64,000 nucleotides of DNA from Microbacterium oxydans (GTDB taxonomy: Bacteria > Actinomycetota > Actinomycetes > Actinomycetales > Microbacteriaceae). The position numbers and the translations under genes are program-made. Below the pieces are notes generated by a model that did not search any database, was not told the origin of the DNA, and was given only the letters and a program-made list of their open reading frames with translations. Positions 43,512-52,449 of this stretch are shown here, piece after piece; positions within the stretch are counted from its first letter, which is position 1, and every line of letters begins with the position of its first letter. Where the stretch lies: the NCBI RefSeq assembly GCF_006540085.1, contig NZ_BJOG01000001.1:1-64000 (forward strand). The letters are read 5' to 3'.

Positions 43512-43689
43512 GAATCCACACTTCCTGAGGGCACCGCAACGTCGCCTGTGGATAAGGGTGTGGACAAAGCGCGAAAGATGCCAGCATTACTGTGTATAAG
43601 TGCTGTGGAAAAGGTTGTTCACAGGCTGTGGATTTCGAACTACATCCGCGTAATTCCGGGGCAAAATGGTGTACACAGGGTGTGGATGG
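43512..43689. other. DnaA-box cluster
   Basis: Two exact consensus boxes lie 12 nt apart: TGTGGATAA at 43547 and TGTGGACAA at 43559. Three more match at 8 of 9 bases: TGTGTATAA (43591), TGTGGAAAA (43604) and TTGTTCACA (43615). Weaker 7-of-9 matches lie at 43512, 43627, 43669 and 43681. The stretch is visibly more AT-rich than its surroundings. It is not next to dnaA or dnaN, so it is not the normal oriC context. It could be a relic plasmid/ICE origin or a DnaA-titrating site. Confidence 0.65.
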
Positions 43690-43823
43690 AAAAAAGTTCA
43701 TTCGCGCGTCGAAGGTTGCGGGCACAAAGCCGCGGTGATCTGTAGAGCCTGAGGAAAGCCGAGCCGATGTTTTGCCGGGGTGTTGACGAGGTCGATGGGT
43801 CTGAGGTCGCGATCATTCGGTAG

Positions 43824-44063
43824 TTAGCTGCCCGGAGTGAGCTGAGCGGATGGCTCGCGCTTCTTCGAACGGATCCGGTTCTGCGAGACGGGGTTGTTTT
43901 CCATCCGGTCACGCCACCAGGCGAGCAGCACGTCCTCTTCGACGACCCGCACGAGCTGTCCATCGCGCCGCTCCCGCCCCATGCGCATGCCCTGCAGCTT
44001 CCAGTAGCAAATGGTGCGGCGAGATCATCGCACTCGGGTGGCGGCTTCGCGATAGGTGAGCAT
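43824..44063 (-). pseudogene. Actinophage-type HTH gene with a premature stop
   Basis: From ATG 44063 the frame reads MLTYREAATRVR, then TGA (44027-44025), then continues in the same frame SRRTICYWKLQGMRMGRERR and VVEEDVLLAWWRDRM. This is the ~75-aa helix-turn-helix protein found in actinophages and integrated elements. One nonsense change, probably CGA to TGA, interrupts the DNA-binding helix. It is evidence of past mobile DNA at this spot. Confidence 0.7.
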
Positions 44064-44101
44064 GTTCACGGAAGCAGCCCTTGGATCGTTACTGTGCAGA
44101 T

Positions 44102-44638
44102 ATGCACTTTTGCTTCAATGATGTGACTTACTGGCTTGAGCAGATCGCGCGCACAGATCTTTGGCGTGACTATCTCATTCCAGTGCTGGGAATCGCAGCG
44201 ACAGTCTTTCTCGGATGGGCGGCCGTAGCTGCTGCTCGAGCCGCCAATCAGATCGCCAAACAGAACACGGACCTCGCCCTTCGTGCAGAGCGGCGGCGGT
44301 TCGGAGATGCGGTGATCGCCTACTACGAGTCTCGCCATGACGACGTCCGGACCGGAAAGAACTGGAATCAGCCTCATTGGACCGAGAATGCAGATGCAGT
44401 CGCGGCTGAGGTGGCTGAGCCGAATAGCGACAAGCTTCTCGGCTGGGTTACCGGAACGATCGACCACGCGACGAATGACGGCGACCCGAACCACCGGGAT
44501 ATCAATGCCATTCATATCAGGTCGATGGTGCCGGTCGTCGTGGCTCGATGGGTCAACAACCCGGGGGCCTTTGACGAGCGGCCATTCGTGTTGTGGGAGG
44601 AGCGCGCTGCAGCTCAGACACGGCCGCCGACGAAGTGA
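44102..44638 (+). CDS. Hypothetical protein with one TM helix
   Basis: 178 aa from ATG 44102. TACTGT lies exactly 6 nt before this ATG, favouring it over TTG 44081. A TM helix (about 26-45, LIPVLGIAATVFLGWAAVAA) is followed by a coiled-coil-like helix (ANQIAKQNTDLALRAERRRF) and a soluble domain of ~110 aa. No family is recognised. It lies in the decayed patch. Confidence 0.6.
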   Translation: MHFCFNDVTYWLEQIARTDLWRDYLIPVLGIAATVFLGWAAVAAARAANQIAKQNTDLALRAERRRFGDAVIAYYESRHDDVRTGKNWNQPHWTENADAVAAEVAEPNSDKLLGWVTGTIDHATNDGDPNHRDINAIHIRSMVPVVVARWVNNPGAFDERPFVLWEERAAAQTRPPTK

Positions 44639-44690
44639 GCTACTTGTCATCGTCGACTGTGTCTGTGGGCGCGGCAGCGGCCGCGGGTGT

Positions 44691-44995
44691 CTAGTTGGCG
44701 CGGCAGATGATGCAGGCCTTGGGGAGCAGCGCCTGGCCGTCGGGTCCGTCGATCCAGCCGATGAGCACGCCGCGTCACCCCGGCGGATGCAGCGCTCGGG
44801 GCGGGATCGGCGGGTGGTGTGCGTGTCGCGGCGGTGGCAGGCGCACCTCACGAGTCGGATGAGCTGCTCCTCGAGCTCGTCGAGGTCCGGCCAGGAGCAG
44901 GTCTCGTAGAGGATGTCGGAGAGCCAGACGTTCGCCGCGAACTCCAGCGATGCTGCGGCTGCATCCACGGTCTCTGATGCGGTGCCGAGCTTCAA
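44691..44995 (-). pseudogene. Frameshifted hypothetical gene
   Basis: The first part (TASETVDAAAASLEFAANVW, then DLDELEEQLIRLVRCACHRR) is well-formed coding sequence. Near 44780 the frame breaks, and the plausible end RGVLIGWIDGPDGQALLPKA CIICRAN-stop is found in another frame. The start is also unclear (TTG 44995, frame open to about 45034). No family is recognised. Confidence 0.5.
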
Positions 44996-45024
44996 TCCGA
45001 CTCCGGCCCAGTGCGCATCCGGCA

Positions 45025-45090
45025 GCGAGTCGTCAGCTGGAGATGACTATCAGTCGTCAATTTGGGAGACAATCGGTCGTCAGTTTGCGA
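45025..45090 (+). repeat. Three iteron-like direct repeats, 23-24 bp period
   Basis: Copies start at 45025, 45049 and 45072. Copies 2 and 3 are ATCAGTCGTCAATTTGGGA and ATCGGTCGTCAGTTTGCGA (16 of 19 identical). Copy 1 keeps the core AGTCGTCA and the trailing GA. One-and-a-half-helical-turn-plus spacing (about two turns) is usual for iterons bound by plasmid Rep proteins. Confidence 0.55.
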
Positions 45091-45237
45091 ACCCCTGAGC
45101 TGCTAGATCTGGAGACTTCGTAACGATCCAGCCCACGGACACCGCCAGCGACGAAGGCCTCAAGACGACACATAGCTACGCGAACGACCGCTCCGTCACG
45201 GAGTGGCTCGAGTAGTCGCCGTCGAGTGGCGCGGACC

Positions 45238-45810
45238 TCAGCGCGTGAAGAGGTACCGCGCCAGGTCGATGATGCCGTCGGGACCGCGGCTCTCCCGCCC
45301 GAGCGAGTCCACGATGATCGCGCCCAGGATGGCGCGCCCGATCTGCGCGACCGGGGCATCCTCCGGCAGCTGGCCGTCGCGGATCCCCCCTCGCAGCCGT
45401 TCGGACAGATGCTGCTCCACCCCGAGACTGCTCCCGAGATGCGCGCCGACCGCCGCGTCTTCGGCAGCAGCGGCGACGAGCGACTGCAGCAGCGCCTGAC
45501 CCTGCGCGGAGGCGAGGATCGACAACACCGACTGCAGCCAGGTCTCGACGTCGGCGAACAGATCACCCGTGTCGGGCACGACGAAGTCGACGGGGATGAG
45601 CCGCCCGTCCACGAGACAGTCGGCGATCAGGGCCCCGCGGGACGACCACCAGCGGTAGATGGTCTGCTTGCCCACCCCGGCTTCCTTGGCGATGCCCTCG
45701 ATCGTGAGCCGGTCATAGCCCTGCGCATGGAACAACCGAGAGGTCGCATCGAGGATCGCCTCGCGTGCCGCCGTGCTGCGCACGGGGCCGCTTCGATGCT
45801 CGTTCGCCAT
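45238..45810 (-). CDS. TetR-family regulator of the MMPL exporter
   Basis: 190 aa. The HTH is GVGKQTIYRWWSSRGALIADC, and the C-terminal half is a TetR_C ligand domain. TATCCT lies exactly 6 nt before the ATG, so the mRNA is probably leaderless. It is divergent from the MMPL gene with 69 nt between, the classic repressor-exporter layout. Confidence 0.88.
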   Translation of the reverse strand: MANEHRSGPVRSTAAREAILDATSRLFHAQGYDRLTIEGIAKEAGVGKQTIYRWWSSRGALIADCLVDGRLIPVDFVVPDTGDLFADVETWLQSVLSILASAQGQALLQSLVAAAAEDAAVGAHLGSSLGVEQHLSERLRGGIRDGQLPEDAPVAQIGRAILGAIIVDSLGRESRGPDGIIDLARYLFTR

Positions 45811-45879
45811 GCGTTCAGGATAGCCACAGATCGCTAGACGAGACGTGCCGTATGATCTTCGAGTCTGAAGGAGACCACT

Positions 45880-48426
45880 GTGGCATCACTGCTCTACCGT
45901 CTGGGTTCGTTCGCTGCGCGCAAGGCGTGGACGGTGATCGTGTCGTGGGTGCTGATCCTCGGCCTCGGCATCGGTGCCTTCCTCACTTTGGGCGGCACGC
46001 TGAGCAACAGCTTCGACATCCCCGGCACTGCATCCGGCGCCGTGACCGATGAGCTCGCCGACAAGCTTCCGGACACCGCCGGCGGCACCGGCACGGTCGT
46101 CTACAGCACGAAGGACGGGTCGCCGTTCACCGACGAGCAGAAGCAGGCGATCTCCGACCTCGCCGTCAGCGCCGAAGACCTCGACGGCGTCGCGCGCGTG
46201 ATCGATCCGTTCGACGCGCAGAAGCAGCAGGAAGAGCAGGCGCAGAAGCTCGCCGACGGCCAGACGCAGGTCGCCGACGGTCGCACGCAGCTGGATGCCG
46301 CCCAGACGCAGCTCGACGACGGCCGTGCGCAGCTCGAAGCCGGACTCACGCAGCTCACGGCCGCGCGCACGCAGGCGGAGCAGGCCGGTGCCGGATCCGC
46401 ACAGCTCGCCGCCCTCGATGCCCAGATCGCTGCCGTGAACGCGCAGCTGGCTCAGGTCGCGGCCCAGAACGCACAGCTCGACCAGTCCCGCATCACCCTC
46501 GACGACAACGCCGACCAGGTGCAGCTGGGCTCGACCCTGCTCGACCTGGCCGACGGCATCGGCGTGGTCTCCGACGACGGCTCGACCGCCATCGTCAACA
46601 TCTCGTTCGTCGACCCGCGCCTCGAGCTCTCCGAAGAGGTGAAGCAGGGCGCGATCGACCACTTCGAGTCCTCACCCATCGACGGCGTCGAGGTCGACTT
46701 CGGCACCGACATCGCGCAGGGCGTGCCGGAGATCTTCGGTGTCGGCGAGGCGGTCGGCCTCGCGTTCGCCGCGATCGTCCTCATCGTGATGCTCGGCTCC
46801 CTCATCGCCGCCGCCCTCCCGATCGTCACCGCCATCGTCGGCGTCGGCGTCGGCGTCACGGCCTCCCTCGCCTTCTCGGGCATCGTGAACATGGCGTCGG
46901 TCACTCCCGTGCTGGGTGTCATGCTCGGTCTCGCGGTCGGCATCGACTACTCGCTGTTCATCGTCAACCGGCACCGCAAGCAACTGCTCGCCGGAGTTCC
47001 GGTGCGGGAATCCATCGGCCTCGCGACCGGCACTTCCGGCACGGCCGTGGTGTTCGCCGGCACGACCGTGATCGTCGCCCTCCTCGCCCTCAACGTGACC
47101 GGTGTGCCCTTCCTCGGCCTCATGGGCACGGTCGGCGCGGTGTGCGTCGCCGTGGCCGTGCTCGTCGCCATCACCCTCGCGCCCGCCATCCTCGGACTCG
47201 TCGGCACGCGCCTGCTCAGCCGTCGCGCGCGCACCACGATCGGCGAGGAGCACGCCGCGGGCAAGCCGGTGAAGCGCATGTCGACCCTCCGCGCCGTCGT
47301 CACCGCGCTCGTGAGCGTCGTCGCCCTGCTGATCATCGCGATCCCCGCCATGTCGATGCGACTCGGACTGCCCGACGGATCGAGCGAACCGAGCGACTCG
47401 ACCAGCTACCGCGCCTTCCAGACCGTCGACGAGCAGTTCGGCGAGGGCGCGAACGGCCCGCTGCTCGTGACCGCGACCCTCGACGAAGCGGTCAGCGACG
47501 ACGACCTGCTCTCCACGCAGGTGACGATCGCGCAGGCCATCGCCGACCAGGACGACGTGGCTGCGGTCGCCCCGATCGCCACCTCCGACGACAACACGCT
47601 GCTCGCGTTCCAGGTCGTGCCGAAGGAAGGCCCGAACAGCGCGTCGACCGAGAGGCTCGTGCAGGACCTCCGCTCCATGCCTCCCGTCGCGGAGGGGATC
47701 ACCCTCGGCGTCGCGGGTCAGGCCGCGATCAACATCGACATCTCCGAAGCGTTGGCCGGAGTGCTGCCGCTGTACCTCGTGGTCGTGGTCGGCCTGTCGC
47801 TGCTCATCATGATCGTGGTGTTCCGGTCGCTGCTCGTGCCGATCATCGCGACAGGTGGCTTCGTGCTGTCGCTGTTCGCGACCTACGGGCTGATCGTGGC
47901 GGTGTTCCAGTTCGGCTGGGGTGCCGAGATCATCGGGTTGCACAGCACAGGACCCATCCTGAGCTTCCTGCCCGTGATCCTCGTCGGCATCCTGTTCGGG
48001 CTCGCGATGGACTACCAGCTGTTCCTCGCCTCCGGCATGAGGGAGGCGTTCGTGCACGGCGCCTCCGCTCGCGATGCCGTCGCCCAGGGCTTCCGCGCCG
48101 GACGCTCGGTCGTGATCGCCGCGGCCCTCATCATGGTGTCGGTCTTCGGCGGGTTCATCTTCTCGGAGTCGACGATCATCCGCTCGATCGGATTCGGGCT
48201 CGCGTTCGGCGTGCTGCTCGACGCGTTCGTGGTGCGGATGCTGCTGATGCCCGCGCTCATGCACCTGCTCGGACGCTCGGCCTGGTGGCTGCCGCGCTGG
48301 CTCGACCGCATCCTGCCCAACGTCGACATGGAGGGCGCAGCCCTCGAACGCGACCACCCCGGAATGAAGTCCGTGGCCGTGCCGACGACGACCGACTCGG
48401 TGCCGACGACCCGTACCTCCGACTGA
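45880..48426 (+). CDS. MMPL-family RND-like transporter
   Basis: 848 aa from GTG 45880 (AAGGAG upstream). It has two MMPL halves of about six TM helices each. The first extracytoplasmic loop (about 100-200) carries a long heptad-like repeat (QTQVADGRTQLDAAQTQLDD, GRAQLEAGLTQL), probably a coiled coil reaching outward. Conserved features include GLAVGIDYSLFIVNRHR and GLAMDYQLFLASGMREA, the GxxxDY proton-relay motifs. It probably exports lipids or toxic compounds. The divergent TetR is its likely repressor; TATGAT at 45851 is a candidate -10. Confidence 0.9.
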   Translation: MASLLYRLGSFAARKAWTVIVSWVLILGLGIGAFLTLGGTLSNSFDIPGTASGAVTDELADKLPDTAGGTGTVVYSTKDGSPFTDEQKQAISDLAVSAEDLDGVARVIDPFDAQKQQEEQAQKLADGQTQVADGRTQLDAAQTQLDDGRAQLEAGLTQLTAARTQAEQAGAGSAQLAALDAQIAAVNAQLAQVAAQNAQLDQSRITLDDNADQVQLGSTLLDLADGIGVVSDDGSTAIVNISFVDPRLELSEEVKQGAIDHFESSPIDGVEVDFGTDIAQGVPEIFGVGEAVGLAFAAIVLIVMLGSLIAAALPIVTAIVGVGVGVTASLAFSGIVNMASVTPVLGVMLGLAVGIDYSLFIVNRHRKQLLAGVPVRESIGLATGTSGTAVVFAGTTVIVALLALNVTGVPFLGLMGTVGAVCVAVAVLVAITLAPAILGLVGTRLLSRRARTTIGEEHAAGKPVKRMSTLRAVVTALVSVVALLIIAIPAMSMRLGLPDGSSEPSDSTSYRAFQTVDEQFGEGANGPLLVTATLDEAVSDDDLLSTQVTIAQAIADQDDVAAVAPIATSDDNTLLAFQVVPKEGPNSASTERLVQDLRSMPPVAEGITLGVAGQAAINIDISEALAGVLPLYLVVVVGLSLLIMIVVFRSLLVPIIATGGFVLSLFATYGLIVAVFQFGWGAEIIGLHSTGPILSFLPVILVGILFGLAMDYQLFLASGMREAFVHGASARDAVAQGFRAGRSVVIAAALIMVSVFGGFIFSESTIIRSIGFGLAFGVLLDAFVVRMLLMPALMHLLGRSAWWLPRWLDRILPNVDMEGAALERDHPGMKSVAVPTTTDSVPTTRTSD

Positions 48427-48473
48427 CGACGACCCAGGGATCGGGTGTCGGTGAAGGTGCCTAGAGTGGGCAG

Positions 48474-48824
48474 ATGACCGCCGATGCCCGCGAACGCCTG
48501 CTCGCACTGCGCATGCAGGCCGAAGCCCGCGTGCAGGCGACCGCGGCGATGCTCGACGAGCTCACCCACGACCGCGCGGGCTCGAACGACGACGACGAAC
48601 ACGACCCCGAGGGCGTGACCCTGTCGTCGGAGTGGTCCCGGCTGACGGGTCTCGCCGACGCCGCGGCATCCGAGCTGCAGCAGGTCGATGACGCGCTCGC
48701 CCGAGTGGAAGCCGGCACCTACGGCATCTGCGCGAACTGCGGCCGCCCGATCCCCGCCGGACGCCTGGAGGCACGGCCGTTCGCCGAGTACTGCGTCGTC
48801 TGCGCCGAAAAGCTCGGCAGATAG
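48474..48824 (+). CDS. TraR/DksA C4-type zinc-finger protein
   Basis: 116 aa. A helical coiled-coil front (ERLLALRMQAEARVQATAAM) precedes a zinc finger CANCGRPIP...CVVC. Such proteins bind RNA polymerase in the secondary channel or act as general zinc-finger partners. TAGAGT lies exactly 6 nt before the ATG, so the mRNA is probably leaderless. Confidence 0.88.
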   Translation: MTADARERLLALRMQAEARVQATAAMLDELTHDRAGSNDDDEHDPEGVTLSSEWSRLTGLADAAASELQQVDDALARVEAGTYGICANCGRPIPAGRLEARPFAEYCVVCAEKLGR

Positions 48825-48861
48825 CCCTGACAGTGGCGACGGGCACGAGTAGCATTCCCCC

Positions 48862-49299
48862 ATGCCCATCACGCTCGAGAACGTCGGCATCGCGGTGCGC
48901 GATCTGGAAACCACCATCTCGTTCTTCACCGACCTCGGCCTCACCGTGCTCGGTCGAGACGAGGTCAGCGGAGAGTGGGCGTCGACCGCGGTCGGCCTCG
49001 ACGGCAACCACGCGAAGATCGCCGTGCTGCAGACACCAGACGGGCACGGCCAGATCGAGCTGTTCGAGTACATCCATCCGGACGCGATCGAGACCGAGCC
49101 CACCCTGCCCAACGAGATCGGCATGCACCGCATCGCGTTCTCCGTCGACGACATCGACGCGTCGCTGGCGATCGCGGCCCGACACGGTTACCACCCGTTG
49201 CGCGGAGTCGCGAACTACCAGGACGTGTACAAGCTCACCTATCTGCGCGGCCCGAGCGGCATCCTCGTGATGTTCGCGCAGGACCTCACGAAGAGCTGA
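48862..49299 (+). CDS. VOC family protein
   Basis: 145 aa (ITLENVGIAVRDLETTISFF, HRIAFSVDDIDASLAIAARH, YLRGPSGILVMFAQ). Two VOC modules with candidate metal ligands His and Glu (QIELFEYIHP). Close to lactoylglutathione-lyase-like proteins; the substrate is unknown. TAGCAT lies exactly 6 nt before the ATG. Its 3' end overlaps the convergent TetR gene by 14 nt. Confidence 0.85.
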   Translation: MPITLENVGIAVRDLETTISFFTDLGLTVLGRDEVSGEWASTAVGLDGNHAKIAVLQTPDGHGQIELFEYIHPDAIETEPTLPNEIGMHRIAFSVDDIDASLAIAARHGYHPLRGVANYQDVYKLTYLRGPSGILVMFAQDLTKS

Positions 49300-49912
49300 C
49301 CATCCCGCGCCAGATCACCTCGATCGCCGCACGCAGCCGTGCCACGACGGCGGGGTCGCTGATCCTGTCACCGCGCACGACGAGCTGGTAGTAAGCGACA
49401 CCCGCGACGGCGTCGAAGCACGCCTCGACGTCGAGGTCGGCCCGCAGCTCGCCCCGCGCGATCCCGATGCGGAGCGCATTCTGCAGGGGAACCCGTCGCC
49501 GGGACACGTGCGACTCCCAGTACGTCTTCTGCAGGGCGCGATCTGCCATGACGAGGCGGATGCGCTGCCGGAACCGCTCCTCGGAGTAACCGGGCGCCGA
49601 GGGTGCGACGCCGTCCGCGCCGAGTCCGAGCCCTGCGAGCAGCACCTCGTGAAGGTCGGCATCCGCGGGATAGTCCGGTGGCACCTCGCGCCCGACGTCG
49701 AGCGCGGCGGCGATCAGCAGCGTCAGCGACGGCCAGCGCCGATACAGAGCCGCGCGGCTCACTCCGCTGCACGCGACGACGCGCGACACCGTGACCTCCT
49801 CGCCAGCATCGATGATCCCCAGCGTCGCATCGACGATCAGTCCGTCGATCTCCTCATCGCGCGGACGCCCGGGGCGGCGGCGAACCGCGGCCCCGGCATC
49901 CGTCATCGGCAT
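49286..49912 (-). CDS. TetR-family regulator, last gene of the phn-type operon
   Basis: 208 aa from ATG 49912; GTG 49918, whose GTGA overlaps the phosphatase stop, is also possible. RRRPGRPRDEEIDGLIVDAT and CSGVSRAALYRRWPSLTLLI form the HTH. It is translationally coupled to the phosphatase, so it probably controls the transport operon from inside it. Confidence 0.85.
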   Translation of the reverse strand: MPMTDAGAAVRRRPGRPRDEEIDGLIVDATLGIIDAGEEVTVSRVVACSGVSRAALYRRWPSLTLLIAAALDVGREVPPDYPADADLHEVLLAGLGLGADGVAPSAPGYSEERFRQRIRLVMADRALQKTYWESHVSRRRVPLQNALRIGIARGELRADLDVEACFDAVAGVAYYQLVVRGDRISDPAVVARLRAAIEVIWRGMVSSS

Positions 49913-49914
49913 CG

Positions 49915-50682
49915 TCACGCGGCCAGCGCCCGCTCGCGCAGTCGGGCGATCGTGGCGTTCGAGAGCCCCGCAGCGCGCAACGGCGTCAGCGGGTCCCCGT
50001 GCTCCGCGCGGAGCGTGTCGAGAAGGCTGCGCATGGACACATCCATCGAGCCCTCCAGAAGCGACGAGCCGTTCTCCAGAGCGGCGGCGTCGAAGCCCAG
50101 AGCTCTCCACATCGCTCCCATGACCGGAGCCGTGCGCGCCATGACCGCGACCATGTTGTCGCCGGTGCGGGCGTAGTCGGTGACGATGTCGTCGTCGGTG
50201 GCCCCCAATGCGAGCAACAGCATGGCGGCGAGCACACCGGTGCGGTCGCGACCGGCGGCGCAGTGGAAGGCCGCCGTGCCGGGAGTGTGCGCGATCACGT
50301 TGAGTGCGATGACGAGCTGCGGCGCCGCGCCCTCGACCATGCGCCGGTACATCAGGCCCATGGCCTCGTGGCTCAGCTCCGGGGCCTTGTCTCCCATCGA
50401 TGCCCCCACATCCGCGATGAGCGGCAGGTGATGGTAGCCGACCGGGTGCGCGCCGAGAGGCCCACGTCCCGTGACCGAGACCTCGAGCGGCGAGCGCAGA
50501 TCGATGATGGCACTGAGTCCACCCGCGACGAGTTCATCGGCCACCTCCGAGGTCACATAGGCCAGGTCGTCCGTGCGGATGGCGAGGCCTTCACGCAGCA
50601 CACCGCCATCGATCATGATGCCGCCGAGGTCGCGCAGGTTTACCGGCGCGCTGAGGACGAGTCCGGTATCGATGATGCTCAT
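49915..50682 (-). CDS. Tyrosine/serine protein-phosphatase-like enzyme
   Basis: 255 aa. The Cys-based phosphatase loop is HCAAGRDRTG (Cys and Arg intact). NLRDLGGI at the N-terminus and IIDLRSPLEV are typical of the Y_phosphatase3 family. Start overlaps the permease stop (ATGA). In this operon it may hydrolyse an imported organophosphate ester rather than a protein, which is inference from context. Confidence 0.85.
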   Translation of the reverse strand: MSIIDTGLVLSAPVNLRDLGGIMIDGGVLREGLAIRTDDLAYVTSEVADELVAGGLSAIIDLRSPLEVSVTGRGPLGAHPVGYHHLPLIADVGASMGDKAPELSHEAMGLMYRRMVEGAAPQLVIALNVIAHTPGTAAFHCAAGRDRTGVLAAMLLLALGATDDDIVTDYARTGDNMVAVMARTAPVMGAMWRALGFDAAALENGSSLLEGSMDVSMRSLLDTLRAEHGDPLTPLRAAGLSNATIARLRERALAA

Positions 50683-51521
50683 GTGATTCTCCTTCGGATG
50701 AGGGCGCTGCCCTGGTCGATCACCGTGACGAGCACGATGATGCAGATGATGATGGCGCTGAGGTGGCCGTAGTCGTACATGCGCATCGCGGTGGTCAGCT
50801 CGAGGCCGATGCCGCCGGCGCCGACGAGACCGAGGATGGTCGCGCCGCGCACGTTGCCCTCGAACAGCAGCAGCGTGTACGAGGTCAGCAGCGGTGCGGC
50901 CTGCGGGAGGATCCCGTACTGGATGATCTGCCGCTTCGAGGCGCCGACCGCCTCCATCGCGACGACGGGCCCTCGGTCGACCTGCTCCATCGCCTCGGCG
51001 AAGATCTTGCCGATCGAGCCGATGGAGCCGAGCGTCATGGCCAGGATGCCGGCGAACGGGCCGAGCCCGACAGCCGAGACGAACATGAGCGCGAACACCA
51101 GGTCGGGCACGGAGCGGATGATGTTCATGACCCAGCGCGTCGGGTAGTACAGCCACTTCGGCGCGAGGGTGGAGGTGGCTCCGAAGGCGACGATCAGGGA
51201 GAGGACGGCGCCGAGGACCGTACCGACGACGGCCATCTGAAACGTCTCCAGCAGCAGTGCCAGGATGGTGCCGATCTTCGAGAAGTCGGGCGGGAACAGG
51301 CGCGACAGGAACTCACCCATGTTGATCGCGCCCTCGCCGAGCTTCACGAAGTTGAACTGGGCGCCGTTGAACGACCAGATCAGCACCAGGGCCGCGACCG
51401 GCAGTCCGATCAGGAAGCGGGCACGCGGCACGCGGAAGGCGCTCTCGAGCCGGGCGCGCTCCGCGGGGTCGAGAGTCGGGCGGGTGGTCCTGTCTGCGCG
51501 CGGCTCAGTGGTCGTCGTCAT
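50679..51521 (-). CDS. phnE: Phosphonate/phosphite-type ABC permease PhnE
   Basis: 280 aa with about six TM helices. The EAA-type loop is AMEAVGASKRQIIQYGILPQ, and RSVPDLVFALMF matches PhnE. The first ~35 residues are a soluble charged stretch. It overlaps the ATPase gene by 17 nt and the phosphatase gene by 4 nt. Confidence 0.9.
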   Translation of the reverse strand: MTTTTEPRADRTTRPTLDPAERARLESAFRVPRARFLIGLPVAALVLIWSFNGAQFNFVKLGEGAINMGEFLSRLFPPDFSKIGTILALLLETFQMAVVGTVLGAVLSLIVAFGATSTLAPKWLYYPTRWVMNIIRSVPDLVFALMFVSAVGLGPFAGILAMTLGSIGSIGKIFAEAMEQVDRGPVVAMEAVGASKRQIIQYGILPQAAPLLTSYTLLLFEGNVRGATILGLVGAGGIGLELTTAMRMYDYGHLSAIIICIIVLVTVIDQGSALIRRRIT

Positions 51522-52449
51522 CACCGTGCTCCTCGTCGTCGTAGAGGTTTTCCAGCGCGGCGGCATCCAACTGCGAGGTCACGCCGGAGACGAGCATCTC
51601 GCCGTGGCGAAGCCCGACGATGCGGTCGCTGTGCGCGAGAGCGAGCGACAGCACATGCAGGCTCACCAGCACAGGGATGCCGTCCTGCGTGGCGATCTCG
51701 CGCAACAGGCCGAGCACGGATCCCGCGAGCTTCGGATCGAGTGATGCGACCGGCTCGTCGGCCAGGATCACCTTCGGCTGCTGCATGAGCGCCCGCGCGA
51801 TCGCCACACGCTGCTGCTGTCCCCCCGAGAGGGAGCGTGCGGGAGCGGATGCCTTGTGCGCGATCCCGACCCGATCGAGCAGTTCGAGCGCCCGACGGCG
51901 GTGCGCGTTCGAGAAGCCTCCCGCGATGTTGATCGGCCCGGCGCCGTGCAGGGCGCCGGTGAGCACATTGGTCATGACGCTGAGGCGTGGGATCAGGTTG
52001 AACTGCTGGAACACCTGTCCGACCCCGGAGCGGAGGGTTCGCAGCTCGCCGCGGCCGAGGTTCGTGACGTCGTGCCCGGCCACGCGGACCGTGCCTGAGA
52101 TGATCGGCGCGAACCCGGTCAGGCTGCGCATCAGCGTGGACTTCCCCGAGCCCGAGGCTCCGAGCAGGGCGACCATCTCGCCGGGGAAGAGGTCGAGGTC
52201 GACCCCGTCGAGCACCGCGTTCTCCCCGTACGCGACCTGCAGTCCGCGGACCGTGACGAGGGGAAGCGCCTGGCGGAGCTCGGCCGTGGGGGTGCGCACT
52301 GCACCCTCGGCGGGGCCGAAACCCAGAGCATCGGTTGGCGCTCCGGCGTGTCGGTCTGCGACGCGCCCTGACGACGACGAATCATCTCCGTTTCGGCCGG
52401 GTGCGGAAACAGCGGCCGCCGGCGCGAGACGCAGAGCGGGAAGAGTCAC
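51505..52449 (-). CDS. phnC: Phosphonate/phosphite-type ABC ATPase PhnC
   Basis: 314 aa. Walker A GASGSGKST, signature LSGGQQQRVAIARAL and Walker B VILADEPVASLD are intact. The first ~70 residues are an extension of low complexity. The C-terminus is a very acidic/His run (DDEEHGDDDDH), possibly metal-binding. It overlaps phnD by 4 nt. Confidence 0.92.
   Translation of the reverse strand: MTLPALRLAPAAAVSAPGRNGDDSSSSGRVADRHAGAPTDALGFGPAEGAVRTPTAELRQALPLVTVRGLQVAYGENAVLDGVDLDLFPGEMVALLGASGSGKSTLMRSLTGFAPIISGTVRVAGHDVTNLGRGELRTLRSGVGQVFQQFNLIPRLSVMTNVLTGALHGAGPINIAGGFSNAHRRRALELLDRVGIAHKASAPARSLSGGQQQRVAIARALMQQPKVILADEPVASLDPKLAGSVLGLLREIATQDGIPVLVSLHVLSLALAHSDRIVGLRHGEMLVSGVTSQLDAAALENLYDDEEHGDDDDH

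Noticed and set aside
43512..43689. Chromosomal oriC
   Set aside because: No dnaA, dnaN, recF, rpmH or parAB nearby; purL and unrelated genes flank it. Kept as a DnaA-box cluster only.
43425..43745. 106-aa + frame across the DnaA-box cluster
   Set aside because: No RBS or domain, crosses a terminator, and the sequence is better explained by the repeated DnaA boxes.
46216..46500. Repeated pattern in the MMPL gene considered as a DNA repeat or CRISPR
   Set aside because: The repeats are heptad-like codons for a coiled coil (QTQ...DGR...QLD) without constant spacers.
46672..48507. 611-aa minus-strand frame opposite the MMPL gene, rich in His/Asp/Arg
   Set aside because: Low-complexity composition typical of a shadow frame; MMPL on the + strand is certain.
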